DNA of 64,000 nt from Mesostigma viride (taxonomy: Eukaryota > Streptophyta > Mesostigmatophyceae > Mesostigmatales > Mesostigmataceae). Positions 19,953 through 31,900 of this stretch are shown here, piece by piece (position 1 is the stretch's first letter; the number at the start of each line of letters is the position of its first letter). The notes beneath the pieces were generated by a model that saw nothing but the letters and a program-made list of their open reading frames with translations, made no database searches and was not told the origin of the DNA. The stretch spans positions 18,501-82,500 of the forward strand of contig RPFO01000961.1 of NCBI GenBank assembly GCA_009746045.1, read 5' to 3'. The position numbers and the translations under genes are program-made.

Positions 19953-22900
19953 CTACTGAACAGGTCTCTTCTTGGCCAAGTTCGTGAGCCGTTTCTCGAC
20001 GTCTGTCGGAATGGTCAAGATGGCCTGGCGATTGTTAGCTGGGTTGACAACAATGGTGTGTTCGAACCCCGCGTCCATGCACAGGTAGCAATTGACCAAG
20101 TTTGGCTGTTCAGCTTGCGCATCGGCGTCCATTTTGAACATCGTCGCCATACCCGGAAATCTGTCCCAGTAGCGCACCCCCACCACCCATTGTCCCTTAC
20201 GGAACAACTCCCTATCGACCTTGCCGTTTCTGTCGGCCACTCGCCTCACGAAAGTAGCGGCCACCTGATAAGGCTCCTGCAAGACTTCCGCTAGCCAATA
20301 TGGATGATCTGGATCGTGGGACTCATCACCAGAGTAGGACTCGACGGCAAAAATGTCTCGCAGCTTCAGTCTCCTTCCCATCATCGTCCTCTCTGCCTGT
20401 AGTCTGTTCAGTCGCGTCCCTGCGTGCCCCCCTTGTCCGTTTGGGTTCCTTTGCACTGGCTCCCCCAGTTTGTGGAGCTTCATCCGAGCACCTCCCACAT
20501 TCCAGCCGTCCATGTCGGTCCACTCCTTTCGACAATCCCACCACCTTTCCTCGGCGCACGCACCGCCACAATAGCAGGAATACTGGCGCAGCATTAAGCG
20601 CGTCACATTCGACTTGTCCATGCGCCACCAGTGCGCCTTCTTCACTCCTTTGATTTCGCCGCGCCCTGGGCTGTAAGGAAGCACCTGCGCGTCGAAGACA
20701 AGATTTGCACAAGGGAAAGTTGAAGTTACGAGACCATCGAGCTAGTTGTGTTTTATTAAGCACTCCTGATCGCCAGGACTCCAAGAACGCCCTAGAAACG
20801 ACGGCCGGCGTAACTATTCCCTGAACGAGGACTGTACACTTAATTACCTCGGGGAACTCGAAGAAGTTACGCCTGGTCGTTGTGGTCCCGCCCACCGCCC
20901 CCGACGCCAGATTCTCCACCAACTGGGCGGCCGTCTGTTTGTCCTGGTTCTCTTCCCTGATGTGCCACCTCCTCAACATGCACTTCACAGTCCCACCAGC
21001 TCCATCCACCTCCCCCTTTCCGTGCTGCTCCCCAAAGTAATTCCACTCAAATGACTCCAGGTGCGGATCCTCCGTCAGCAGCCGGGCCACTTCCGCGATC
21101 ACATTCCTTGACTTGAACTGCATGGAGCAATTGTCCGACCACCCAATGAAGCGCTTCACCTCTACCCCTTCTGACCGTAGTGTCGCCAGGATTTTGAGGA
21201 TAGCAAAACGGAGGGCCCGCCCGTCCCTTTTCATTCCGCCCTGTCCGATGAAGTGAAACTCCCTTCTCACGACCTTTCCCGACGCTGGATCCAAGTAGCG
21301 CACGATCCAGGGCATAAGGACGAATGTGACTGGATGCCAATACTGTGCTTGGAGATTGTGATAGGTGTAAGACTGGTAGTTCTCGGCGTAATCTGTGTGG
21401 CATACAAGGTCCCCCACCCGCATCCTTGAGAGACATTCCTTGGAGGCGTCCGCTTGCCACCACGCGTTGAAGCAATGCTGGATGAAGTCCGGCCACTTGT
21501 CCACAATTGCCTCCTTTAGCTCCGTTGGTGTGGACTTGACGTCGACTTGCGTCAATCGCTGCCCACCAGCCTTTGCGATCTCGTCACAGTCGTCCTGCAT
21601 ATGCGCAGTGTGCACATACAGAAAAGACATCAACTTCGACCCACCAATGACCTGTAGAAAGAAAAAAGACAGGACCTCAGGAAAAATTGAAAAAGAAACG
21701 CCTTGGGGCGCAACCACTCCACTAAAAATTACCTCTGGCCCAAGAACTTCAGGAAACATTGCAAAAGAAACGCCTTGGGGCGCAACCACTCCACTAAAAA
21801 TTACCTCTGGCCCAAGAACCGCACCCGGCGGCACATCCTGCATCTCGTATCTGGTCCATGAAATCAGGTGGTTGGAAGCCTCCTCCCGTTCGCATAACAT
21901 GAAGTTCCGAATTCCACACTTGGGAGCCAGGCAAGTGCCCAACACACAAGCCTTACGCCGGATCGAGCAAACCCCCAACTCCTCGCCCAGGTCATGATCG
22001 GGCACCCCTTCCTCGTCGTCCAGCACCCTCCCATGCATGGGCAGATCCTCAAGTTCGCCCTGAAAAGGCTGAACCTGCGGCCGCGACGACCCCACAGACG
22101 ACCTCGAACCTCCCCCCTCCCTCATCCCCTCCACCTCACAAGTAAACTTGTTCACCCACTCTGTCGTGTGAGTGGCTTTGAAAATGGAACATGTGGGCAC
22201 GGACGACCCCACGTCGAGCTGGCTACCATGATCGCACGCGTGGCATTCAGGTCCGCACTCGCATCTGGCATGAAAAGTTGCACGAAATTTGGCCAACCCC
22301 CCAACCATGGACTGCATGGTAGTGTGGTGCTGGCATGCGCACAAGTTCCGCATTTTCCACCGCCCCTTGACGCATGCGGGCATATGCTTGCAAAAAGTAG
22401 TGTATCCCACATGAACTGTGCTCTTCTGATTCGTGCGTAGCATTGACATCCCTGCCTCCGTCTCCAAAATCACCTGATTTCCCCCCCTCACACCCTCCTC
22501 TCCCTCCCCCCCCCCCTCCCTACTGTCCATCCGCCGCGGTGGCTTCAACTCCGGATGGCGGGAAATGAACACTTCGTAAATCTTCGACTTGGAGACAGTA
22601 TAGTAGCGCGCACCCTCCGAAAACGCTAGTGTATGTTTGTAATCCTTTCTTGTCCATTCACAATGAACATCCTTCATGTTCGGAGACGCCCGCGTCAAGT
22701 TATCATCCCTCCAGCACGCTTGTATCAGGGCAATGACTTCCGTCGGAAGCTCGTCTTTCCTCCTCCTCCTCTCTGGCGCACTCATCAAAAGGTCGTCCTC
22801 CCCTTCTTCCATTCCATCCCTGTGACCCCGAACAGTTGCGACAAAGCGCCTGTCAATCCCGAACGCGCGCTCCACAATCCTGTCCGGGACGCCCTCCATT

Positions 22901-23301
22901 GCCTTCGTAACAAGTCCACACAAGGCCCACCTAAGCCCACGATCCTTCTCAGATGTTCCCAAGTCGCCAAAAGCCTTCTTGATGGTATCCCGAAGAGATT
23001 CCGCCCAACTTTCAGGAAGCCCGTCGTCACAGTTCTTCCTCTTCTTAATGCCGTTGCTCTCCGCCACCATGGCATTTAGTCTTGAAGCTGCGCAAGACAG
23101 AACCTCCGCGCTCATCTCTGGCGTCCTGTGGTTGTTTGCTTTCACGTGTTCCGCCATGATAGGAAAGATGTCATTGGCAATTTTGTACCCCTTGTTCTCG
23201 ATGTACTTGTCGCTCCAGGGACCGCAAAGTGCAGGCTCCCGGTCGTCCTTGGACAAGGGACGCGAACCATCGGAAACGGCCCCCCGCCCCGATCGCGCCA
23301 T
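19953..23301 (-). CDS. Spliced DDE-type transposase gene
   Basis: The main frame runs from the Met at 23301 to 20326 (991 codons unspliced). A Cys/His-rich region at about 304-357 (CACQHH, CECGPECHAC) looks zinc-binding. The catalytic core carries D637 (HTDYAENYQ), D723 (WSDNCSMQFKSRN) and the block HGKGEVDGAGGTVK with D766, a DDE/D-type pattern shared with uncharacterised transposase-like proteins of many eukaryotes. I cannot name the superfamily. The intron at 21804-21652 leaves 940 residues. Near 20.7 kb the frame must change: the overlapping frame 20684-19953 (with YWLAEVLQEPYQVAATFVRR) looks like the real C terminus, probably joined by an intron ending CGACGCGCAG at about 20692. The N-terminal 300 residues resemble nothing I know. 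Confidence 0.7.
20796..20815 (-). repeat. GCCGGCCGGC-type motif inside the transposase gene
   Basis: AACGACGGCCGGCGTAACT here is identical to motif copies in the satellite at 25141-25694 on the other side of TTAA-C. It may be a transposase-binding sequence or shared ancestry. Confidence 0.5.
21652..21804 (-). other. Phase-0 GT-AG intron in the transposase gene
   Basis: Minus strand: donor CCAGAG|GTAATTTTT, acceptor TTTTTTCTTTCTACAG|GTCATT with a strong pyrimidine tract. It is 153 nt and open in frame, so retention would add 51 residues. An identical second donor inside it would give an 81-nt intron (21732-21652). Confidence 0.75.
21675..21818. repeat. 72-bp tandem duplication spanning the 5' splice site
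   Basis: Two 72-bp units, 21675-21746 and 21747-21818, differ at a few bases. Each includes the exon end and the GTAATT donor, so the gene now has two equal donors 72 nt apart, both in frame. Confidence 0.85.
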
Positions 23302-23392
23302 CAGACTTTGGTCAGACGGCAGCTGATTTTTTTCGCCTCTTAATCCCGCGGCACCGAAAGCCCTGAGGATGAGTAATGATAAATAATCACCA

Positions 23393-23396
23393 TTAA
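23393..23396. repeat. TTAA target-site duplication, left (TTAA-C)
   Basis: TTAA outside the CCCCTAAATGG end; its partner is at 25086-25089. Confidence 0.9.
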
Positions 23397-25085
23397 CCCC
23401 TAAATGGTCTGAGATCCTGCCGATAAATCGGCTGGATCTTCACAATTTTGCAAACCAGATGCCATCCAACCTACCCATATCCAATGGCTGTCCTTGGGGG
23501 CCAAGCATGTCCATGAGTTGCCCTTCGGGTTGGTATATCACAACCTCACATATATGCAGGGTAGGCCATGTATAACTGCCGTCAAAGTCAGGGGGGTCAA
23601 GACGCGCGTTTTCATTTTTGGTAGAATGTGCATTTTGAATTATGTTATAAGACCTAGGCACCTACCACTTCAGGGATGATAAAAAATTAGTTGCTGAACA
23701 GTTTGAGCCATTGGGGTCATCATTTGGGTGGGTATACAAGCAGTTACACCCAGTACAGCCCATAGGGGTACCGTTGGTAAAAAGCAACCAAGGGGGTAGG
23801 GGTGGGCATACTACCTACTAATATAGCCACCAACCATGCCAAACAATACATTTCCCTTCCACAATGATGGGGAAACATAACTGCATCATCACACTGCCCT
23901 TACATGGCACCTATGTGCAGGTGCTACCTTGTCCATGCACGTAGGTAGCGTGGTACGGATACCCTACGCAAGGCATGCATTCTAGGAGGCAGCCACCAAC
24001 AAACTAGTGACGTTGAGCCTATTTCAGCCTGCCCTAGCAAGGATAAACTAGGCCTAAGCTGCTATAGCTTGCCAGGTGATGGCCAGCACACCTGGTGGCA
24101 CATGCTGTCAATGGGAAGCTTTTACTCACCAGTTACGTGCTTGATGATGCCACAGCGACCAGCCAACTGCCTCACACTCATGCAATATGTGTGTGGGAAA
24201 TGTATAACAAACATATATGGAGGTATTCAAACCCATACAGCCTCTAAAACTTATCACCATCACCCTGTGGCAGGTCAACTGACTGAGGGAAGCATCTAAG
24301 AAGGGTGTTCTAGAAAGGGGCCAGGCCAGGGTCAAGAAAGAGCATGAATAATGCAAAAAGAATGTGCTACACAAGCTAGAACGTATATATAAACGTCAAA
24401 CATCGATAGGAAAACGATGATTAAGCTTTACCAGGCATGGATGGCGTTACCTTGGCCCAGGCGGTGGCCGCAAAATGGCGCATTTCGGCACACCAAAGTT
24501 GTGCAGCATGGTCGCTGGATTCGGCGATTTCTGGCCACCCTTGCACGTTTACGACTACTATGTATCATAAAAAGTATAAAGAAACCGATATATCCTTTAA
24601 AATACGCCGGAAAGGTATTGCTGTCAACGTTTCTATCGTCCGGCCTGATCGCAGTTTTTTCCAGCAAGAACGCTGCCGACACCTATCAAATGGCATTCCC
24701 GCGAACCAGAAATTGGCCTGTATGATCTTTATGACGTATAAAATCAATATCCTAAGTTTTGTCAGAAAATTCGAACGAAAACGTAAATGCCATGCGTGGG
24801 CGCAAGCCGCCATGGCCAGGTCGTCGTTTTCCGGAATGCACGTTGTACGTGAAAAAGTACCCTGACCCCTTGTACTTTGACCGGCCAGAACACCTCTATA
24901 ACTTTGTCAGAAGTATGCAAACCCATATACCATGCTTTAGAGTATTTTATAAACTTTCGATCTTCTCAGCTAAACGTTTCCTAATTCTCAATAGTTTTCG
25001 CGGCATTTGGTCGCCCGAGAAGGGGCCGATGCATCGGCTGGAACTCGATTTTTGGCGGAAAATCGGCCGCAAGACCATTTAGGGG
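23397..25085 (+). mobile_element. TTAA-C: piggyBac-like non-autonomous DNA element
   Basis: 1689 bp, TIR CCCCTAAATGG, TTAA on both sides, in the same orientation as TTAA-B and near identical to it. Subterminal palindromes are CCGATAAATCGG (left, about 23419-23430) and CCGATGCATCGG (right, about 25027-25038). It lies about 95 bp upstream of the transposase start codon, so it probably separates that gene from its promoter or its transposon end. Confidence 0.9.
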
Positions 25086-25089
25086 TTAA
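25086..25089. repeat. TTAA target-site duplication, right (TTAA-C)
   Basis: Partner of 23393-23396. Confidence 0.9.
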
Positions 25090-25140
25090 AGACACGACGA
25101 AAACGATGGGCATCAAACAAGAACGACAAGCGTCATTAAT

Positions 25141-25694
25141 AACGCCGGCCGGCGCAACTGGATACATGTAAACCATACAAAAGTGATTTTATGAAACACA
25201 TACAGTTTGTCATTAATAACGACGGCCGGCGTAACTCGGGCGCAATTAAAAACCATTAAGAAGCAACTCAGGATATGCAGGCAGAAATCCTTCAGGTGTA
25301 AAAAAGATGTACAAACACACTTTTGGTAATGGGGCCTGATTGCGCAACTGCAAGATACCATTGGAAACGCCGGCCGGCGCAACTGGATGCATGTACATAA
25401 ACCATACAAAAGTGATTTGCACAAAACCCCTACAATTTGTCATGAGTAACGACGGCCGGCGTAACTCGGTTGCATTTGAAAACCACAAAGAAGCAACTCA
25501 GGTAGTGAAGGCGGAAATCCCAGAGGTGATAAAATGTTTACCAACACAAAATGTTGATAAGCGTGCAAGCTTTTGCAAGTGCGCGCAAGATACCATTGGA
25601 AACGCCGGCCGGCGCAACTGGAACACCAAAACAAAAAACTTGATTTGCACGAAACCCATTCAGTTCGTCATGGATAACGACGGCCGGCGCAACT
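25141..25694. repeat. Tandem satellite built on a GCCGGCCGGC palindrome
   Basis: Six copies of AACGMCGGCCGGCGYAACT start at 25141, 25218, 25366, 25448, 25601 and 25676. Spacings alternate at about 78 and 150 bp, so three units of about 230 bp carry two motifs each. Odd copies read GCC...CGC, even copies mostly GAC...CGT. Sequence between motifs is also related. The 149-codon frame here (25340-25789) is a by-product. Confidence 0.85.
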
Positions 25695-25966
25695 TCATGG
25701 CACTCACCACTTTCACCAAATGCCATGTCGCCATTATATTGAGGAAAGCGAAGTATGCCCACTTGAAGCTGTGGTCTGCAGAACATTGACACAAAATATG
25801 CATGGTATTTCAAGCAATGAATGCTATGTGTCAGGCATCAATGTCTTTATTGTATCCAAATGTGGTTAGGACGGAGGTTTACATTGGTTGCTATTTTAAG
25901 ACAATGGCGTATAACCAAACATCGCACACACTCAAGAGTGTACTTATGCTGAACTGGAAAGGAACA

Positions 25967-26198
25967 TTAACCCCTAAATGGTCTTGCTGCCGATTTTCCG
26001 CCAAAAAGTGACTTACAGCCGATTTGTCGGCACCTACTCGGGGGACCAGTTTGCGAGAATACCATTGGGCATTAGGAAACGTTTAGCTGAGAAGAATGAA
26101 AGTTTATAAGTTTCTCCAGAACATGATACTAGGGTTTGCTATATTTTGACAAAGTTATAGAGGTGTTCTGGCCGGTCAAAGTACAAGGGGTCAGGGTA
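25967..26198 (-). mobile_element. TTAA-D: truncated copy of the TTAA family
   Basis: TTAA (25967-25970), then CCCCTAAATGGTC, the subterminal palindrome CCGATTTGTCGG (about 26020-26031) and about 170 bp matching the reverse complement of the right ends of TTAA-B and TTAA-C. Similarity stops at GGTCAGGGTACC, where AT-rich DNA begins. No second end found. Confidence 0.8.
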
Positions 26199-26214
26199 CC
26201 CCAATAAGGTAGAT

Positions 26215-26375
26215 ATTTTTCTTTTACATTTTAATTTTTTATATACTATTTTATATAATATTATATTATATTATATTATGCTATATTATGTTATATGAAA
26301 TAACATTAAAATTAACATAAAATTAAAATTATATATTAATTATAGTATATTATATAATTTATATTATATATTATA
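26215..26375. repeat. AT-only low-complexity tract
   Basis: TATATTA/TTATATT-rich run abutting the broken end of TTAA-D. No coding potential. Confidence 0.9.
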
Positions 26376-27013
26376 TTCACGATGCTCTGTGTATTAATGA
26401 GATATCAGACACACCTACATCACATCGCCTTGATGTTTCCGTTGTATGGGTCCGGTCGGGCGTTGGTAGCTGGTCGACAACAATTCTACATTTCCTAAAA
26501 AAAAATGCGACCGTGCCTACATTCGAAGGCGCGCTGTGGCTGACCTGAACTATCGGTGAACACCTCGGCGTCACTTGACCGGCCTAGGTTGACATTTCGG
26601 CAGAGTAACGCTGCTTAAAGGATCATTGCGTAGTTCGCGCGATTTGGCTCTTTATATATGTTTTTGGAGACGACGAGCAAGCATCCGATTGGTCAGCCAA
26701 TTCCTGTCCAGTCCTCGGACAGTGTCCAATCCGGTGCTTGGGATCCAGAAAACGTGCTCGAGCCTGGCCACTCTGTCGCGGGCGCCGCGCTAGTGGCGTC
26801 GCGCCCAAACCTGACCAGGCCATAGGAAAGGGCGGGGGCGAATGCAAGAATTATTGTTATATCCTGACCTGTCCTGGGGAAGGTCCGGGGCGAATGCAAG
26901 AATTAATATACCTGCGTATGCAACCAACACGGCCGATCCACATACATAATCCGACTGAGCTGGACGGTACGGACCAAATTTCGGTGCAAATTGAGGCCCA
27001 AAAGCTATGTCGG
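26376..27013. other. No gene seen; flank of the giant inverted element
   Basis: Holds a 17-bp direct repeat GGCGAATGCAAGAATTA (26837 and 26889) and otherwise nothing recognisable. The 27014 boundary was set where similarity to the right arm ends. Confidence 0.4.
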
Positions 27014-28997
27014 CACGGTGCGCGCACCCCTTGCGGTAGTGGCCATGGCGACTGCCTTTAGACGAAACGTGACAAATCTGGCACGCGGAAAGCAGAAAAA
27101 ATGCTCGATTGTTGGAGAAAATTAGTTACTGATTCTAATTTATGGCGGGATGGTTGCGATCTATAATGTCGCGGGCTTTTTTTCTTTGCCATCGGCAGGG
27201 GGGGTCCGGCCTGAATTTCTGTCGGGATGAATAAAGTATAATGGATGCCTGCCGGGTTGATTGTCGATTGTTGCCAGTTTTGATGGTCGTAAGGAAAGCT
27301 AGTTTAATGATGTTTCTAAAGCCGTAAAAATTCCCGCTGCTATCTTTACCTTTCCCGTCATTTTGCGGTAAGATAACATTAGCCCTGCGCGATGCGTACT
27401 GCCCAACCACTCCATGAAAGGGTGGACTTTCTTGTGCGCCTGGGCACGAATAAATGCCCGTTATGGTACGTTCTTGTGTTAAACGTCTTAAGCTAGCGTT
27501 TTCCTGCTTTCTCAGCTCGTTGAGCGTAAGCTTTTTGCCTTCTTTCCGGCCAGATGCAGCCAGAAAGTTGCGGGTCCTGGCGCTGCATCGCTGGATTCCT
27601 GGGTGTCTTTTAGCTAGTTAATCGTCTGTGACGTGGCTGGCTTTCTGCAGCGCGTGGCCCGCAACCTGTCGGGAAGGTGTAATGCTTTTATTTCCATGCT
27701 TCTCTGAAATTTCTTTGCTTTATAGACAGTTGTGTTCGAGGAAATTCACGCGGTCTTCCTAAGCAGCGGCATCATTTTCCCCAGACACTGACGAGCTGGC
27801 ACCTGTCTCCTAAAGAGAGCGGCTCGTGCTTGTTAGAAAGGAGGCAGTGTGCATTTTGCGGGACACAATGCTTTGGTGGCACATGCGTCAGGTAGGCTGT
27901 TCCAATGGTCTCTTCACCTTTCCCACTGAGTAAATGTTAGCATTTGTCATGCTAACCAGAGCAGCTAGCCACAGGTTGGCTGGATAAAAAGTCAGCTTAT
28001 TTTCTCTTTATATACTGCGTGTGTGGTCCTCCACGTGTCCGGCTTGTTGGGCATTTTGGAAGAGGGTTTATAATGTGTTGTTGGGTGGAACAACTTGGTT
28101 GTTGGCACAAAATCACACATTATTAGCCTGAGATAGGCATGACATATGCTGCTCAGGCGTGTCGTCCTACCAGCCTTGTTGTTAAGGGTAGACTCACAAG
28201 GCTGGCTGTGCCGATGGAGGGGTGGGGCGTGCTAGCCCCCCCCACACCCACGCATGCATGCTAGCCCACCCCCACACCCACGCATGCATGCTAGCCCCGG
28301 CCCCGGCCCCCCCACACCCACGCATGCATGCTAGCCCCCCCCACACCCACGCATGCATGCTAGCCCACACTCACACCCACGCATGCATGCTAGCCCACCC
28401 CCACACCCACGCATGCATGCTAGCCCCCCCACACCCACGCATGCATGCCAGCCCCCCCCACACCCACGCATGCATGACAGCCCCCCCCACACCCACGCAT
28501 GCATGCTAGCCCCCCACACACACCCACGCATGCATGCCAGCCCCCATACACACCCACGCATGCATGCCAGCCCCCCCCACACCCACGCATGCATGCTAGC
28601 CCCCCACACACACCCACGCATGCATGCCAGCCCCCCCACACACCCACGCATGCAGGCTAGCCCCCCCCACACCCACGCATGCATGCCAGCCCACCCCCAC
28701 ACCCACGCGTGCATGCCAGCCCACCCCTAGCTTGAGCGTGCTTGTAAAGTTTTTGCATGGTTTATTAAAATGAGTGGAATATGTATTTATTGCATTAAAT
28801 GTTAATTTTATCATGAATGAAAATGGTCAACATTGCCGAAGTGCCCCTAAATTGCTCAATATTGTGTGCTCAAGAATTCAATGAGGATTGTCATCATGGA
28901 AACCCGCACAAATTCACGATTCCGGGCATGCATGTGAAAGTATCAAGAACAATTTTCAATTAAGAATGGTATCTCATTGTTCCATGAATCAATATGA
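27014..28997 (+). repeat. Left arm of the giant inverted repeat
   Basis: Matches 59893-61877 in reverse complement over its full length. Its parts are an outer ~1.2 kb of mixed sequence, a minisatellite (28236-28725) and an inner ~270 bp leading into the satellite. Minus-strand frames of about 90 codons (27135-27410) match plus-strand frames in the other arm, but with such similar arms this is weak coding evidence. I recognise no gene. Confidence 0.85.
28236..28725. repeat. Minisatellite with GCATGCATGC palindrome, left arm
   Basis: About 17 units of 27-35 bp with the pattern CCCCCCACACCCACGCATGC plus ATGCTAG or ATGCCAG. Each holds the palindrome GCATGCATGC. Length differences lie in the C/CA run. 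Long open frames in several registers (MHACMLAPPHP...) are by-products. Confidence 0.95.
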
Positions 28998-31900
28998 CTC
29001 CATGTACGTAGACAAGCCATGATGACCCCATGGGAGCCTAAATCCTCATCATTAAATACATAAATGCCACCCATGTACGTAGACGGGCCATGATGACACC
29101 AATGGAGCCTGAATCCTCATCATTAATTACATAAATGCCAACCATGTACATACACGGGCAATGATGACACCATGGGAGCCTGAATCCTCATCATTAATTA
29201 CATAAATGCCAACCATGTACGTAGGCCAGCCATGATGACACTATGGGAGCCTGAATCCTCATCATTAATTTCATACATGCCAACAACACGTAGACGGGCC
29301 ATAATGACACCACGGGAGCCTGAATCCTCATCATTTTTTTTTCTTTGACATCCATGTACGTAGGCCAGCCATGATGACACCATGGGAGCCTGAATCCTCA
29401 TCATTTTTTTTCTGAGACATCCATGTACGTAGGCCAGCCATGATGACACCATGGGAGCCTGAATCCTCATCATTAAATACATACATGCCATCCATGTACG
29501 TAGACAGGCCATGATGACACCATGGGAGCCTGAATCCTCATCATTTACTATTCCTTGACATCCATGTACGTAGACGGGCCATGATGACACCATGGGAGCC
29601 TGAATCCTCATCATTTTTTTTTCTTTGACATCCATGTACATACGTAGGCCAGCCATGATGACACCAATGGAGCCTGAATCCTCATCATTAATTACATACA
29701 TGCCATCCATGTACGTAGACAGGCCATGATGACACCATGCATGGGAGCCTGAATCCTCATCATTTACTATTCCTTGACATCCATGTACGTAGATGGGCCA
29801 TGATGACACCATGGGAGCCTGAATCCTCATCAATTTTTTTTCTTTGACATCCATGTACATACGTAGGCCAGCCATGATGACACCATGGGAGCCTGAATCC
29901 TCATCATTAATTACATGTACATGCCATCCATGTACGTAGACGGGCCATGATGACCCCATGGGAGCCTGAATCCTCATCATTAAATACATAAATGCCACCC
30001 ATGTACGTAGACGGGCCATGATGACACCAATGGAGCCTGAATCCTCATCATTAATTACATAAATGCCAACCATGTACGTAGACGGGCCATGATGACACCA
30101 TGGGAGCCTGAATCCTCATCATTAATTACATAAATGCCAACCATGTACGTAGGCCAGCCATGATGACACTATGGGATCCTGAATACTCATCATTAATTTC
30201 ATACATGCCAACAACACGTAGACGGGCCATAATGACACCACGGGAGCCTGAATCCTCATCATTTTTTTTTCTTTGACATCCATGTACGTAGGCCAGCCAT
30301 GATGACACCATGGGAGCCTGAATCCTCATCATTTTTTTTCTGAGACATCCATGTACGTAGGCCAGCCATGATGACACCATGGGAGCCTGAATCCTCATCA
30401 TTAAATACATACATGCCATCCATGTACGTAGACAGGCCATGATGACACCATGGGAGCCTGAATCCTCATCATTTACTATTCCTTGACATCCATGTACGTA
30501 GACGGGCCATGATGACACCATGGGAGCCTGAATCCTCATCATTTTTTTTTCTTTGACATCCATGTACATACGTAGGCCAGCCATGATGACACCATGGGAG
30601 CCTGAATCCTCATCATTAATTACATACATGCCATCCATGTACGTAGACAGGCCATGATGACACCATGCATGGGAGCCTGAATCCTCATCATTTACTATTC
30701 CTTGACATCCATGTACGTAGACGGGCCATGATGACACCATGGGAGCCTGAATCCTCATCATTAAATACATACATGCCATCCATGTACGTAGACAGGCCAT
30801 GATGACACCATGGGAGCCTGAATCCTCATCATTTACTATTCCTTGACATCCATGTACGTAGACGGGCCATGATGACACCATGGGAGCCTGAATCCTCATC
30901 ATTTTGTTTTCTTTGACATCCATGTACATACGTAGGCCAGCCATGATGACACCAATGGAGCCTGAATCCTCATCATTAATTACATACATGCCATCCATGT
31001 ACGTAGACAGGCCATGATGACACCATGGGAGCCTGAATCCTCATCATTTACTATTCCTTGACATCCATGTACGTGGACGGGCCATGATGACACCATGGGA
31101 GCCTGAATCCTCATGATTTACTATTCCTTGACATCCATGTACGTAGGCCAGCCATGGAGACACCATGGGAGCCTGAATCCTCCTCATTAATTACATACAT
31201 GCCATCCATGTACGTAGACAAGCCCTGATGACCCCATGGGAGACTGAATCCTCATCATTTTTTTTTTCTTTGACATCCATGTACGTAGACGGGCCATGAT
31301 GACACCATGGGAGCCTGAATCCTCATCATTAATTACATAAATGACATCCATGTACGTAGACGGGCCATGATGACACCATGGGAGCCTGAATCCTCATCAT
31401 TAATTACATACTTGCCATTCATGTACGTAGACGGGCCATGGAGACACCATGGGAGCCTGAATCCTCATCATTTACTATTCCTTGACATCCATGTACGTAG
31501 ACGGGCCATGATGACACCATGGGAGCCTGAATCCTCATCATTAATTACATAAATGCCATCCATGTACGTAGACGGGCGATGATGACACCATGGGAGCCTA
31601 AATCCTCCTCATTAATTACATAAATGCCATCCATGTACGTAGGCCAGCCATGGAGACACCATGGGAGCCTGAATCCTCCTCATTAATTACATAAATGCCA
31701 ACCATGTACGTAGACAAGCCATGATGACACCATGGGAGCCTGAATCCTCATCATTTACTATTCCTTGACATCCATGTACATAGGCCAGCCATGATGACAC
31801 CAATGGAGCCTGAATCCTCTTCATTTTTTTTATGAGAGGATTCAGGTTACATAAATGCCAACCATGTAGGTAGACAAGCCATGATGACACCATGGGAGCC

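Noticed and set aside
28222-28730. Frames encoding MHAC/His-Pro repeats and antisense Trp-Gly-Cys repeats
   Set aside because: Both strands and several frames are open because the C-rich minisatellite lacks stops. The right arm shows the same.
29198-30998. Two ~290-codon minus-strand frames reported as possible genes
   Set aside because: They run across many copies of the 71-bp satellite in changing register. They have no Met context, domain or non-repeat part.
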